Assembly: GCF_019511525.1 (NCBI RefSeq)
Contig: NZ_JAEUAT010000001.1
Location: 124,001 to 188,000 of the forward strand
Length of the DNA: 64,000 bases
From: Rhizobium cauense
Lineage (GTDB): Bacteria > Pseudomonadota > Alphaproteobacteria > Rhizobiales > Rhizobiaceae
Reading direction: 5' to 3'
The notes beneath the pieces are model-generated. The model saw nothing but the letters and a program-made list of their open reading frames with translations. It did no database searches and was not told the origin of the DNA. The translations under genes were made by a program, and so were the position numbers. Below, piece by piece: positions 42,955 through 51,669 of this stretch; within the stretch, counting starts at the first letter, position 1, and each line of letters begins with the position of its first letter.

Positions 42955-44457
42955 TTGACCAAAGACCCTTGGATCATCCTGTCTGCCGGTGACAACGTTG
43001 CGGTCGCGACGGCAGCGATCCCCGCCGGCACGACAGTCGCCGGCATAGAGACACGCGAGAAGATCGATCCCGGCCACAAGATCGCATTGGCCGATATTCC
43101 GCTCGGCCAACCGGTCGTCAAATACGGCCAGGCGATCGGACGCACGACGGCTGACGTCAAGGCTGGCGACCATATTCACAGCCACAATCTGCACTTCGAG
43201 AACGATCGCCTTGCCGCAACCGCCAACTCGGCGCCGGAGGAAGCAAGCGCGGCGGATCGAGCGCGTACGTTCATGGGCTATCGCCGTGCCGACGGCCGCT
43301 CGGCGACACGCAACTACATCGGCATCATTGCCAGCGTGAACTGTTCCACCACGGTCTGTCGCGCGATTGCCGACGAGGCCAACCGGACCATCCTCCCGCA
43401 TTTCGACGGCATCGACGGTTTCGTGCCGATCGTGCACGATCAGGGCTGCGGCATGAGTTCCACCGGCGACGGCATGGCGGTTCTGCACCGGACGCTCGCC
43501 GGCTACACAAGGCATGTCAATTTCGGCGGCGTGCTGATGATCGGCCTCGGCTGCGAGGTGAACCAGCTCACGCTCTACGGCCAGAGCGGCGCCGGCAATG
43601 CCAAGCGCCATTTCAACATCCAGGATGCCGGCGGCTCGCGACGCGCGGTTGAGCGCGCCATGGGAATGCTGCGCGAGATTGCGCATGATGTTGGCAAGGA
43701 AAAGCGCGTGCCGCTGCCGATCGGCGATATCATCATTGGCCTGCAATGTGGCGGCTCGGACGGATTTTCTGGCATCACCGCCAATCCGGCGCTTGGAGTG
43801 GCTGCCGATCTGCTGGCGGCGGCCGGCGGCACGGCAATCCTTTCCGAGACCTCCGAAATTTATGGTGCCGAGCACCTGCTGCGAAGCCGCGCTGTCAGCG
43901 ACGAGGTTGCGCGGAAGCTCGACGACAAGATCGCCTGGTGGGAGAAATATGTCGAACTGCATGGCGCATCGCTCGACAACAACCCCTCTCCGGGCAACAA
44001 ACGCGGCGGCCTGACCACCATTCTGGAAAAGTCGCTGGGTGCCGTCGCCAAGGGTGGCCGCTCGCCTCTGACTGCCGTCTACGGCTACGCCGAACGTGTC
44101 ACCGCGCCGGGTCTCGTGTTCATGGACACCCCCGGCTACGATCCTGTCTCGGCGACCGGCCAAGTTGCAGGCGGCGCGAACATGATCGCCTTCACCACCG
44201 GCCGCGGCAGTTGCTTCGGCTGTCGGCCGGCGCCGTCGATCAAGCTTTCCAGCAATTCGGCTCTCTATATCGCGATGGAAGAGGACATGGATATCGACTG
44301 CGGCACGATCGCGACTGGCGACGCGACGATCAGCGCCAAGGGCCGGGAGATCTTCGATCTGATCATCGACACGGCATCCGGCAAAAAGACGAAGAGCGAA
44401 GAATTCGGCTATGGCGATAATGAGTTCGTGCCATGGCATCTGGGAGCAACGCTCTAA
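42955..44457 (+). CDS. Altronate dehydratase (UxaA) family protein
   Basis: A 500-residue sugar-acid dehydratase with the two-part UxaA architecture: an N-terminal SAF-like domain (PAGTTVAGIETREKIDPGHK), then the large catalytic domain with NYIGIIASVNCSTTVCR, HDQGCGM, GLQCGGSDGFSGITANPALG and GRGSCFGCRPAPSIKL, whose Cys/His residues may bind metal. The family removes water from altronate, and some members act on L-fuconate or D-arabinonate. With FucU and an aldose dehydrogenase downstream, a fuconate-like substrate is a good alternative. AGGGAG is placed for the TTG start at 42955; an ATG at 42949 abuts that site. Confidence 0.87.
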   Translation: MTKDPWIILSAGDNVAVATAAIPAGTTVAGIETREKIDPGHKIALADIPLGQPVVKYGQAIGRTTADVKAGDHIHSHNLHFENDRLAATANSAPEEASAADRARTFMGYRRADGRSATRNYIGIIASVNCSTTVCRAIADEANRTILPHFDGIDGFVPIVHDQGCGMSSTGDGMAVLHRTLAGYTRHVNFGGVLMIGLGCEVNQLTLYGQSGAGNAKRHFNIQDAGGSRRAVERAMGMLREIAHDVGKEKRVPLPIGDIIIGLQCGGSDGFSGITANPALGVAADLLAAAGGTAILSETSEIYGAEHLLRSRAVSDEVARKLDDKIAWWEKYVELHGASLDNNPSPGNKRGGLTTILEKSLGAVAKGGRSPLTAVYGYAERVTAPGLVFMDTPGYDPVSATGQVAGGANMIAFTTGRGSCFGCRPAPSIKLSSNSALYIAMEEDMDIDCGTIATGDATISAKGREIFDLIIDTASGKKTKSEEFGYGDNEFVPWHLGATL

Positions 44458-44491
44458 ATCACACGCACATAAGGTCTTCAGAGGAGGAATG

Positions 44492-45511
44492 ATGAAGACG
44501 AGGAGGATAGGCAGGACGGAGCTTGAGGTCACCGAAGTAAGCTTCGGTGGCGCGGCTCTTGGTGGCCTGTATCGGGCCTGCCCGCGCGAGCAGGCCATGG
44601 AGACGCTGGCGGCCGCATGGGACAGCGGCATTCGCTACTTCGATGTTGCGCCATGGTATGGCCTGGGCCTTGCCGAGCGTCGTTTCGGCGACTTCCTGCG
44701 GGAGAAGCCCGAGACCGAATGGGTACTGTCGACCAAGGTCGGCCGGCTGCTGCGGCCGGTACCGACCGGGACGGTTCCCGACTACAGCTATGCCGATCCG
44801 CTCTCCTTCGATGCCGACTACGACTATTCCTATGACGGCATAATGCGCTCCGTCGAATTCAGCTACGCTCGTCTCGGCCTGAACCGGATCGACATCCTCT
44901 ACGTCCACGACCTCGGCGGATACACGCATGGCGCAGCGAAGAACGCCGTCCTGCAGAAGCAATTCCTGGATACGGGTATCAAGGCGCTCGAGGAACTGAA
45001 ATCCTCCGGAGCAATCAAGGCCTTCGGGCTTGGCGTCAACGAGATACCCGTCTGCCTCGACGTCATGCGCAATGCCAACATAGACTGCATCCTGATGGCC
45101 GGACGCTACACCCTGCTCGACCGATCGGCCGCTGCGGAGCTTCTGCCGCTCTGCCGGAAAAAGGGCACATCCCTCGTCGTCGGCGGTGTCTTCAATTCCG
45201 GTATCCTTGCGACCGGACCGGTGCCCGGCTCTCACTTCGACTACATGCCGGCGACAGATGATGTGCTCGCCAAGGTCACCGGCATGGAGAAGGTTGCCGC
45301 CAAGCATGGCGTACCTCTGGCTGCTCCGGCACTGCAGTTTCCGCTTCGCGATCCGCTTGTGTCCTCCGTGCTGATCGGCACCGCCAAGGTATCGAGTCTC
45401 ACGCGCAACATGGAACTGCTGGAGCCTGCCTTGCCGGACTCAATCTTCCCTGAATTCGACTCTCTGACGCTCGTCGCGCCGCCGCTCGGCGAAGACGCAG
45501 TGCGTGTTTAA
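44492..45511 (+). CDS. Aldo/keto reductase, aldose 1-dehydrogenase type
   Basis: A 339-residue AKR of the D-threo-aldose 1-dehydrogenase/pyridoxal 4-dehydrogenase group, whose members oxidise L-fucose, D-arabinose or L-galactose to lactones with NAD(P). The catalytic set is visible: Asp and Tyr in RYFDVAPWYGLGLAERRFG, Lys in STKVGRLL and His in DILYVHDLGGYTHG. A C-terminal cofactor site includes SSVLIGTAKVSSLTRN. GAGGAGG stands just before two adjacent ATGs (44489/44492). It lies between the dehydratase and FucU in one operon. Confidence 0.87.
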   Translation: MKTRRIGRTELEVTEVSFGGAALGGLYRACPREQAMETLAAAWDSGIRYFDVAPWYGLGLAERRFGDFLREKPETEWVLSTKVGRLLRPVPTGTVPDYSYADPLSFDADYDYSYDGIMRSVEFSYARLGLNRIDILYVHDLGGYTHGAAKNAVLQKQFLDTGIKALEELKSSGAIKAFGLGVNEIPVCLDVMRNANIDCILMAGRYTLLDRSAAAELLPLCRKKGTSLVVGGVFNSGILATGPVPGSHFDYMPATDDVLAKVTGMEKVAAKHGVPLAAPALQFPLRDPLVSSVLIGTAKVSSLTRNMELLEPALPDSIFPEFDSLTLVAPPLGEDAVRV

Positions 45512-45520
45512 GGACCGACC

Positions 45521-45967
45521 ATGCTTAAAGGTATTCACCCTATCCTAAACCCGGACCTCCTACGCGCCATTGCCCGGATGGGGCACGGAGACGACATCGT
45601 TATTGCCGACGCCAACTTCCCTTCGAGCACAATGGGACCGGAAGTCATCCGCGCCGACGGCGTTAGCGCCACCGACATGGCGGAGGCGATCCTGACCCAC
45701 TTTCCGCTCGATACCTTCGTGCCCGAGACCGTATGGCGCATGGAGGTGGTGGGCGATCCGACCGCCGTGCCTGAAGTTTGCGCGGAATTTCAGGAGATCG
45801 TGTCGAGGCGCGCCGGCGATTTCACGATTGCTTCGCTCGAGCGCTTCGCTTTCTACGAGCGTGCTCGTACCGCCGCCTACATCGTCGCGACGACTGAATT
45901 CCGGCTTTACGGCAATCTGATCCTGAAAAAGGGGGTCGTCCATCCCGGTGAAGCCTTCACGGGCTGA
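45521..45967 (+). CDS. fucU: RbsD/FucU family sugar mutarotase
   Basis: A 148-residue FucU-type protein, a pentamer or decamer interconverting alpha and beta anomers of fucose or related sugars before dehydrogenation. The signature start MLKGIHPILNPDLLRAIARM, the catalytic HGDDIVIADANFPS and the C-terminal ATTEFRLYGNLILKKGVV are all present. It follows the aldose dehydrogenase by 9 bp. This is the strongest pointer to L-fucose or a similar sugar as the operon's substrate. Confidence 0.92.
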   Translation: MLKGIHPILNPDLLRAIARMGHGDDIVIADANFPSSTMGPEVIRADGVSATDMAEAILTHFPLDTFVPETVWRMEVVGDPTAVPEVCAEFQEIVSRRAGDFTIASLERFAFYERARTAAYIVATTEFRLYGNLILKKGVVHPGEAFTG

Positions 45968-46125
45968 CTCCAAAATGGAATATATATTCTGAGTTGACAG
46001 ATCAGTGGAACTAATGTTTCACTTCGATTATGGGGCAGGAGCGATTGCGGGGAGGCAATCGGTCAGCAGTACGAGCCAGACGGCGCGAGACAGACTTGCA
46101 ATTCGCGTTACGCTCGGCTAGCGTC

Positions 46126-46150
46126 AAAATGTTTTTTATCGATAAAAATC
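46126..46150. promoter_or_regulatory. Shared sugar-regulon operator, copy 2
   Basis: AAAATGTTT, then TTTATC, then GATAAAAATC, containing the perfect 16-bp palindrome TTTTTATCGATAAAAA. It resembles copy 1 at 42879 (21/25) and lies 60 bp before the sugar-binding protein gene, so the importer and the catabolic operon probably answer to the same regulator. Confidence 0.6.
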
Positions 46151-46210
46151 GTCCGCCTGCGTTCAGCGGCACGGTTTCTTGGAGGAGAACGCACCTAGGA
46201 GGAGAACCAC

Positions 46211-47197
46211 ATGCGCATGAAATCCATTCTGTCGCGCCGAGCCTTTACGGCTCTCGCGGGTGCCGCCGTTATCGCCACCGCAATGCCAATAACGACGTTT
46301 GCGGCTGACGTGACGATCCCGATCATCGTCAAGGACACGACGTCCTTCTACTGGCAGATCGTTCTGGCCGGCGCTCGCGCTGCTGGCAAGGATCTCGGCG
46401 TCAACGTCCCTGAACTCGGCGCACAGGCCGAATCCGACATCAACGGCCAGATCAGCATTCTTGAGAACGCAGTCGCCGGCAAGCCGGCCGCAATCGTCAT
46501 CTCGCCGACGGAGTTCAAGGCGCTCGGCAAGCCGATCGATGAAGCCGCCAAGTCCGTTCCGATCGTCGGCATCGACTCTGCAGCTGACTCCAAAGCCTTC
46601 AAGTCGTTCCTGACCACGGACAACGTCCAGGGCGGCCGTATCGCGGCTGACGGCCTTGCTGCCGCCATCAAGGAAATGACCGGCAAGGAAGAAGGCGAAG
46701 TTGTCATCCTCACGAACCTTCCGGGCGTCGGCTCGCTTGAGCAGCGCCGCGAAGGCTTCCTGGATCAGGTTAAGACGAAGTACCCTGGCCTTAAGGTCAT
46801 TGCCGACAAGTACGGCGACGGCCAGGCCACGACCGGCCTCAACATGATGACCGATCTGATCACCGCCAATCCGAACCTCGTCGGCGTCTTCGCTTCGAAC
46901 CTCATCCTGGGACAGGGTGTCGGTCAGGCGATTGCTGAGAACAAGCTTGGCGACAAGATCAAGGTCATCGCCTTCGACAGCGACGACAAGACTGTTGGCT
47001 TCCTCAAGGACGGCTCGCTTGCAGGTCTGGTCGTGCAGGATCCCTACCGCATGGGCTATGACGGCGTGAAGACCGCGCTCGCCGTCTCGAAGGGCGAAAA
47101 GGTCGAAGAGAACGTCGATACCGGCGCAAACCTCGTGACCAAGGCAAACATGAGCGATCCGAAGATCGACGCTCTGCTGAACCCGAAGATCAAGTAA
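46211..47197 (+). CDS. Ribose-type sugar ABC transporter binding protein
   Basis: A 328-residue periplasmic binding protein of the RbsB type. The signal peptide covers about residues 1-31 (ending TTFAA). The mature part begins VTIPIIVKDTTSFYWQIVLA and carries SILENAVAGKPAAIVISPTE, VVILTNLPGVGSLEQRREGF and VIAFDSDDKTVGFLKDGSLA. It captures a sugar and delivers it to the permease at 48893. A GC-rich stem-loop follows, and the ATPase comes next. The ligand cannot be read from sequence; context suggests fucose or a similar aldose. Confidence 0.92.
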   Translation: MRMKSILSRRAFTALAGAAVIATAMPITTFAADVTIPIIVKDTTSFYWQIVLAGARAAGKDLGVNVPELGAQAESDINGQISILENAVAGKPAAIVISPTEFKALGKPIDEAAKSVPIVGIDSAADSKAFKSFLTTDNVQGGRIAADGLAAAIKEMTGKEEGEVVILTNLPGVGSLEQRREGFLDQVKTKYPGLKVIADKYGDGQATTGLNMMTDLITANPNLVGVFASNLILGQGVGQAIAENKLGDKIKVIAFDSDDKTVGFLKDGSLAGLVVQDPYRMGYDGVKTALAVSKGEKVEENVDTGANLVTKANMSDPKIDALLNPKIK

Positions 47198-47210
47198 GGA
47201 TCTGACGACA

Positions 47211-47236
47211 GCCGCGCGGGAGAAATCCCGCGCGGC
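47211..47236 (+). terminator. Stem-loop between binding protein and ATPase genes
   Basis: GCCGCGCGGG-AGAAAT-CCCGCGCGGC forms a perfect 10-bp stem 14 bases after the stop, followed by ATTTCC. It probably causes partial termination or mRNA protection, so that the binding protein is made in excess. Confidence 0.7.
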
Positions 47237-47317
47237 ATTTCCTTCGCCTGTGCTATCGTCCGTATGGGAACGCGGATGGCCGGTGGAGAGACGGCAATTC
47301 GCGAGGAGGAGACGGCC

Positions 47318-48868
47318 ATGAGCCTGGAAGAGGTCAGTCATCGCCATGATGACAGCGCCAAGCTGAAGGAGGCAGACCGCATTCCGGCGGGCGCCCCGAT
47401 CCTCGAACTCAAGGGACTTCAAAAGAACTACGGCTACGTTCAGGCGCTGAAGCCAGCGACAGTGACGTTCCTGGCTGGTGAAATTCATGCGATCGTCGGC
47501 GAGAACGGTGCCGGCAAGTCGACGCTGATCAAGCTGCTGACGGGGGTTATTACCAGAACGGCGGGCGAGATCCTCTGGTGCGGACACCCGGTCGCGCTGG
47601 CAACGCCCAATGAAGCGATCGCGCGCGGCATCAACGCCGTCCATCAGGAAGTCGTTCTCTGCCCACACCTCACGGTGGCAGCCAACCTCTTCCTGGGCGA
47701 TGAGGTCAACCAGTTCGGCCTGATGCGCAAGAAGGAGATGGAGAAGATGGCACAGGCCGTCCTCGACGATCTCGGCTTCGGGCTGCCGGCCCATGTCTTG
47801 CTGAGCGACCTGACAATCGGCCAGCAGCAGCTTGTCGCAACGGCCCGCGCTGCCATGCGCGGCACCCAGTTTCTGATCTTCGATGAACCGACTGCCTATC
47901 TCACGCGTCAGGAATCGGCACAGCTCTTCAAGCTGATCCGCCGTCTGCAAGGCGAAGGCGTCACCATTGTCTACATCAGCCACCGCATGGAAGAAGTGTT
48001 CGAGCTCGCCGACCGCGTTTCGGTGTTGCGCGACGGCACGCATGTCGGCACGCGAGCGATCGGCGAGACGAACGAAGCCGAACTGATCGCCCTGATGATC
48101 AACCGGTCGATCGAGCAGATCTATCACAAGGAAGAGATTCCGATCGGAGAGACGATCCTCGACGTGCGCGGACTGTCCGGACCGGGCTTCGAAAATGTAT
48201 CGCTCTCGGTGAAAGCCGGACAGATTGTCGGCCTCTATGGCTTGATCGGCGCAGGACGTAGTGAGTTCGCACTCGGCCTCTATGGCCGGGAGAAGACGAC
48301 GACCGGCGAAATCCATTGGATGGGCAAGAAGGTCGAGATCAAGGACGAGCGCACCGCGATGGAACTCGGAATCGCGCTTGCACCGGAGAGCCGTCGTGAC
48401 CAGGGCCTTTGCCTGAACTTGCCGATCGGGCTGAACATCAATCTCCCGGTCTTCAAACGGCTGAGCAAGGGGCCGGTCATCAGCCACAGCGAGGAATCGC
48501 AGAACGCCGACCAGCAGATCCGCGACCTGGCGATCAAGACACCGAGCCGACGTGTCCTGGTATCGGCGATGTCGGGGGGCAATCAGCAGAAGGTCGTGAT
48601 CGGCAAGTGGTTGAGCCATGGCGCCCGGCTTTTCATTTTCGACGAACCGACCGTCGGCGTCGATGTCGGCACAAAGGCGGAGATCTACCGCCTGTTCGCC
48701 AAGCTTTTGAAGCAAGGTGCGGGGATCATTCTGATCTCATCCTACCTGCCTGAAGTTTATGAACTTGCGGACAGGCTGCATGTCTTCCGCCGCGGTCAGC
48801 TGGTCGCGAGCCACGACTTCCACGCAGCAACACATGAAGAAGTGCTGAGCGAAGCGATCGGCGTCTAA
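47318..48868 (+). CDS. Ribose-type sugar ABC transporter ATP-binding protein
   Basis: A 516-residue ATPase with two fused nucleotide-binding domains, as in RbsA. The first has Walker A GENGAGKS, signature-like LTIGQQQLVATARA and Walker B LIFDEPTAYLT. The second has a degenerate P-loop (GLIGAGRSEFALGLYG), signature MSGGNQQKVVIGKWL and LFIFDEPTVGVD. GAGGAGGA ahead of 47318 fixes the start (MSLEEVSHRHDD). It energises sugar import with the permease 24 bp downstream. Confidence 0.94.
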   Translation: MSLEEVSHRHDDSAKLKEADRIPAGAPILELKGLQKNYGYVQALKPATVTFLAGEIHAIVGENGAGKSTLIKLLTGVITRTAGEILWCGHPVALATPNEAIARGINAVHQEVVLCPHLTVAANLFLGDEVNQFGLMRKKEMEKMAQAVLDDLGFGLPAHVLLSDLTIGQQQLVATARAAMRGTQFLIFDEPTAYLTRQESAQLFKLIRRLQGEGVTIVYISHRMEEVFELADRVSVLRDGTHVGTRAIGETNEAELIALMINRSIEQIYHKEEIPIGETILDVRGLSGPGFENVSLSVKAGQIVGLYGLIGAGRSEFALGLYGREKTTTGEIHWMGKKVEIKDERTAMELGIALAPESRRDQGLCLNLPIGLNINLPVFKRLSKGPVISHSEESQNADQQIRDLAIKTPSRRVLVSAMSGGNQQKVVIGKWLSHGARLFIFDEPTVGVDVGTKAEIYRLFAKLLKQGAGIILISSYLPEVYELADRLHVFRRGQLVASHDFHAATHEEVLSEAIGV

Positions 48869-48892
48869 AAGAACAAGAGGGAGAGAGAACCA

Positions 48893-49867
48893 ATGACCGT
48901 AACCCCCACCGAGATCGCCGCACCGCCGCCGCGCCGGAAAGTGAATATCCTCTTCGGCCTTACTCTAATTGGGCTGCTGGCCTTCCTTTGGATCGTCCTA
49001 GGCTTCGTGACTGCCAGTTTCTGGACGCCGCTGAATATCTCGAACCTCCTGCGCCAAGGCGCGATGACGGCGATCCTGGCCCTTGGGCAAACCTTCGTCA
49101 TCATCACAGCGGGCATCGACCTCTCGGTCGGCGCGATCGTCGGCTTTACGAGCGTCATCCTTGCCTGGCTGCTGCAGGCGGGCGTACCCGTCTGGGCGTC
49201 GATCCTGATTACGCTGCTGATCGGCGTCGGCATCGGCGTGTTCCATGGCTTCGGCATTGTCAGCATGGGGTTGCCGCCCTTCATCATCACTCTGGCAACA
49301 CTGACGTCGTTACGTGGCATCGGGCTTCTGATAACCAACGGGTCAACGATCAACATCGTCAACGAGCCCTTCACGAACTTTGCCCGTGCCGACTTCCTCG
49401 GCGTGCCTAGCTTGTTCTGGATGGTTATTCTGGTCGCGGTCCCATCCTACATCTTCCTGCATCTCAGCCGTTGGGGTCGCTACCTTTTTGCCGTCGGCTC
49501 GAACCGTGAAGCCGCCCGACTGTCCGGTGTCCGGGTGAACGCCATCATCTACATGGCCTACATTCTCTCGGCGACTTTCGCTGCCTTCGTCGGCGTTCTG
49601 CTTGCCTCCCGCATCGCGATCGGCAACGCCACGCAGGCGGACGGATGGGAACTGCAGGCAATCGCCTCGTCGGTCATCGGCGGCACCAGCCTGTTCGGCG
49701 CGGTCGGCTCGGTTCACGGGCCGCTGATCGGCGCCTTCATTCTGGCGACCATCAACAACGGCGCAAACCTGCTCAACGTCAACTCGTTCTGGCAGCGCAT
49801 CATCACCGGCCTGCTGATTATCGTGATCGTCTACTTCGATCAGCTGCGCCGACGCCGCAACCCGTAA
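48893..49867 (+). CDS. Ribose-type sugar ABC transporter permease
   Basis: A 324-residue RbsC-like permease with about eight to ten helices. The typical segments LALGQTFVIITAGIDLSVGA, NGSTINIVNEPF and the C-terminal SSVIGGTSLFGAVGSVHGPL are clear. GAGGGAGAG precedes the start. It forms the inner-membrane channel for the sugar captured by the binding protein at 46211. A GC stem-loop after the stop separates it from the dehydrogenase gene. Confidence 0.93.
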   Translation: MTVTPTEIAAPPPRRKVNILFGLTLIGLLAFLWIVLGFVTASFWTPLNISNLLRQGAMTAILALGQTFVIITAGIDLSVGAIVGFTSVILAWLLQAGVPVWASILITLLIGVGIGVFHGFGIVSMGLPPFIITLATLTSLRGIGLLITNGSTINIVNEPFTNFARADFLGVPSLFWMVILVAVPSYIFLHLSRWGRYLFAVGSNREAARLSGVRVNAIIYMAYILSATFAAFVGVLLASRIAIGNATQADGWELQAIASSVIGGTSLFGAVGSVHGPLIGAFILATINNGANLLNVNSFWQRIITGLLIIVIVYFDQLRRRRNP

Positions 49868-49883
49868 GTCGGCTTTTATATGG

Positions 49884-49907
49884 AGCCGGCCCGGGGCCGG
49901 CTTCTTT
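49884..49907 (+). terminator. Stem-loop after the permease gene
   Basis: AGCCGGCC (49884-49891) and GGCCGGCT (49895-49902) pair in a tight hairpin followed by TCTTTC. Partial termination before the dehydrogenase gene is plausible. Confidence 0.6.
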
Positions 49908-49930
49908 CATTCCAGGAATGCGAGACCATC

Positions 49931-50950
49931 ATGAAAGCAGTGCTCTGCAAAGAACCCGGTGTCCTCCAACTCGTGGAACGCCCTTCCCCCGGCGCGCCGG
50001 CGCCAGGCTGGGTGCGCCTGGCCGTCAGCCATGTCGGCATCTGCGGCACGGACTACCATATCTTCGAGGGCAAGCATCCGTTCCTGGAATATCCGCGCGT
50101 GATGGGGCACGAGATTTCGGCGACTGTGCTGGAAACAGGCGACGGTGTTGCCATGGCGGTCGGCACGCCCGTCATCGTCAACCCGTATCTCTCGTGTCGG
50201 ACTTGCGTTGCCTGCCGCCAGGGCAAGCCGAATTGCTGCACCAATATAAAAGTGCTGGGAGTTCACACCGATGGCGCGTTCTGCGATGAGATCAGCGTTC
50301 CGGCCGGCAATCTCTATGCGGCAAAGGGCGTGAGCCTCGAGGCAGCCGCAACGACGGAGTTTCTGGCTATCGGCGCGCACGCCGTTCGCCGGTCCATGGC
50401 ACCGGCCGGATCACGCTCGCTCGTCATCGGTGCCGGTCCTATCGGGCTCGGTGCGGCGATCTTTTCACGGATTGCCGGGCATGAGGTTGCCTTGCTCGAC
50501 ACCAGCCGGGAACGGCTGCAGATGGCTGCTGATCGGTTTGGCTTTTCCTCGGGCATCGTTGCGGGCGAGGGCGCGGCGGATGCCGTCAAAGCGTTGACGG
50601 ACGGCGATGGCTTCGACGTCGTTTTCGACGCGACCGGCTACGGTCCCTCGATGGAGAAGGCTTTCAGCTTCGTCGCCCATGGCGGCGCGCTGGTACTGGT
50701 CAGTGTCGTGAAGGACGACATTCGTTTCTCCGATCCGGAGTTTCACAAGCGCGAAATGATGGTGATCGGCAGCCGCAACGCGACGCGCGTGGATTTCGAA
50801 CACGTCGCGGATTCGATCGCCAAAGGCCTCGTCCCCATCCAGCAGTTGATTACTCACCGAACGACGTTGGCAGACGCGCCACGCGACCTGGCGCGGTGGG
50901 CGCACGAGAAGAGCGGGCTGATCAAGGCGGTAATCAAGGTCGGCGACTAG
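49931..50950 (+). CDS. Zinc-dependent sugar-alcohol/sugar-acid dehydrogenase
   Basis: A 339-residue medium-chain dehydrogenase. The catalytic zinc site is in HVGICGTDYHIFEGKHPF and MGHEISATV. The structural zinc cysteines are in CRTCVACRQGKPNCC, and the NAD(P) fold is VIGAGPIGLGAAIFSRIAG. It resembles L-threonine/L-idonate/L-galactonate 5-dehydrogenases. Downstream of a sugar importer, it likely oxidises a sugar acid or polyol in the same pathway. The ATG at 49931 is chosen over upstream in-frame codons. The gene overlaps the convergent cutC end by 4 bp. Confidence 0.87.
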   Translation: MKAVLCKEPGVLQLVERPSPGAPAPGWVRLAVSHVGICGTDYHIFEGKHPFLEYPRVMGHEISATVLETGDGVAMAVGTPVIVNPYLSCRTCVACRQGKPNCCTNIKVLGVHTDGAFCDEISVPAGNLYAAKGVSLEAAATTEFLAIGAHAVRRSMAPAGSRSLVIGAGPIGLGAAIFSRIAGHEVALLDTSRERLQMAADRFGFSSGIVAGEGAADAVKALTDGDGFDVVFDATGYGPSMEKAFSFVAHGGALVLVSVVKDDIRFSDPEFHKREMMVIGSRNATRVDFEHVADSIAKGLVPIQQLITHRTTLADAPRDLARWAHEKSGLIKAVIKVGD

Positions 50951-51669
50951 GTCGCGTCGATCGCCGACCGCATCTGGCGGACGATATCGGCATCCGTCCG
51001 GCTCGTCGTCGCTGCTTCGAAGCCGAAGAGAACGGCACGCGGATCGATGCTTTCGACCTGCGAGCTGCAAGAGCCGTGAACCTCGCTGGCACCCGTCACT
51101 CGCAATATCTCGGCAACGTTGCCCGGCCTCACGCCGCTGCCAGGCATGATGGAGATACGGCCCGCCGCCTTTCGGGAAAGCCGATGCAAGGTCTCGAGAC
51201 CATCCATCGCCTTCGGCACGCAACCAGATGTCAGGATGCGCTCGCAGCCGAGCTCGATCGCCTGGTCCAATGCTGCGTCGGCGTCCGGGACGAGGTCAAA
51301 AGCACGATGGAGGGTCGACCCAAGTCCCGCGGCGCGGGCCTTCAGGCGGCCGATCAGCGGCATATCCAGCGTACCATCCGGCCGGTTGGCGCCGATCACG
51401 ACCCCGGCAAGACCAAAAGCGCGCACGGCATCGATATCGGCCATCATCGCCTCTTCGTCAGCCGCATCGAATACGAACGGGCCGGCATGCGGGCGGATCA
51501 TCGCATAGACGGGGATGGGTGCGGCAGCGGCCGCCTTCATGAGGCCCGCGACCGGTGTCAATCCGCCGAGCTCCAAGGCGGAGCAGAGCTCGATGCGGTT
51601 GGCTCCCCCGGCAATTGCAGCTGCAAGGCCCTGCGGGCTGTCTACGCATACTTCCAGTAAAACGGTCAC
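50947..51669 (-). CDS. cutC: CutC family protein
   Basis: A 240-residue TIM-barrel protein of the CutC family: LLEVCVDSPQGLAAAIAGGA, NRIELCSALELGGLTPVAGL, VYAMIRPHAGPFVF and ILTSGCVPKAMDGLETLHRL are the conserved blocks. It was named for copper homeostasis in E. coli, but that role is disputed; the fold suggests an enzyme, possibly on sugar derivatives. The start overlaps the LysR stop by 4 bp, so the two are cotranscribed. The neighbouring sugar genes agree with a carbohydrate role. Confidence 0.9.
   Translation of the reverse strand: MTVLLEVCVDSPQGLAAAIAGGANRIELCSALELGGLTPVAGLMKAAAAAPIPVYAMIRPHAGPFVFDAADEEAMMADIDAVRAFGLAGVVIGANRPDGTLDMPLIGRLKARAAGLGSTLHRAFDLVPDADAALDQAIELGCERILTSGCVPKAMDGLETLHRLSRKAAGRISIMPGSGVRPGNVAEILRVTGASEVHGSCSSQVESIDPRAVLFGFEAATTSRTDADIVRQMRSAIDAT

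Noticed and set aside
42886..44631. A 581-codon open frame on the minus strand
   Set aside because: It mirrors the altronate-dehydratase-family gene, and its composition (Ala/Arg/Gly-rich without motifs) is that of an antisense shadow.
45978..45989. GAATATATATTC palindrome after fucU
   Set aside because: Simple AT palindrome with no second copy and no promoter element in the right place; chance is likely.
46163..48715. An 850-codon open frame on the minus strand
   Set aside because: It lies wholly antisense to the sugar-binding protein and ATPase genes, whose motifs are clear. Long antisense frames are common in GC-rich coding DNA.
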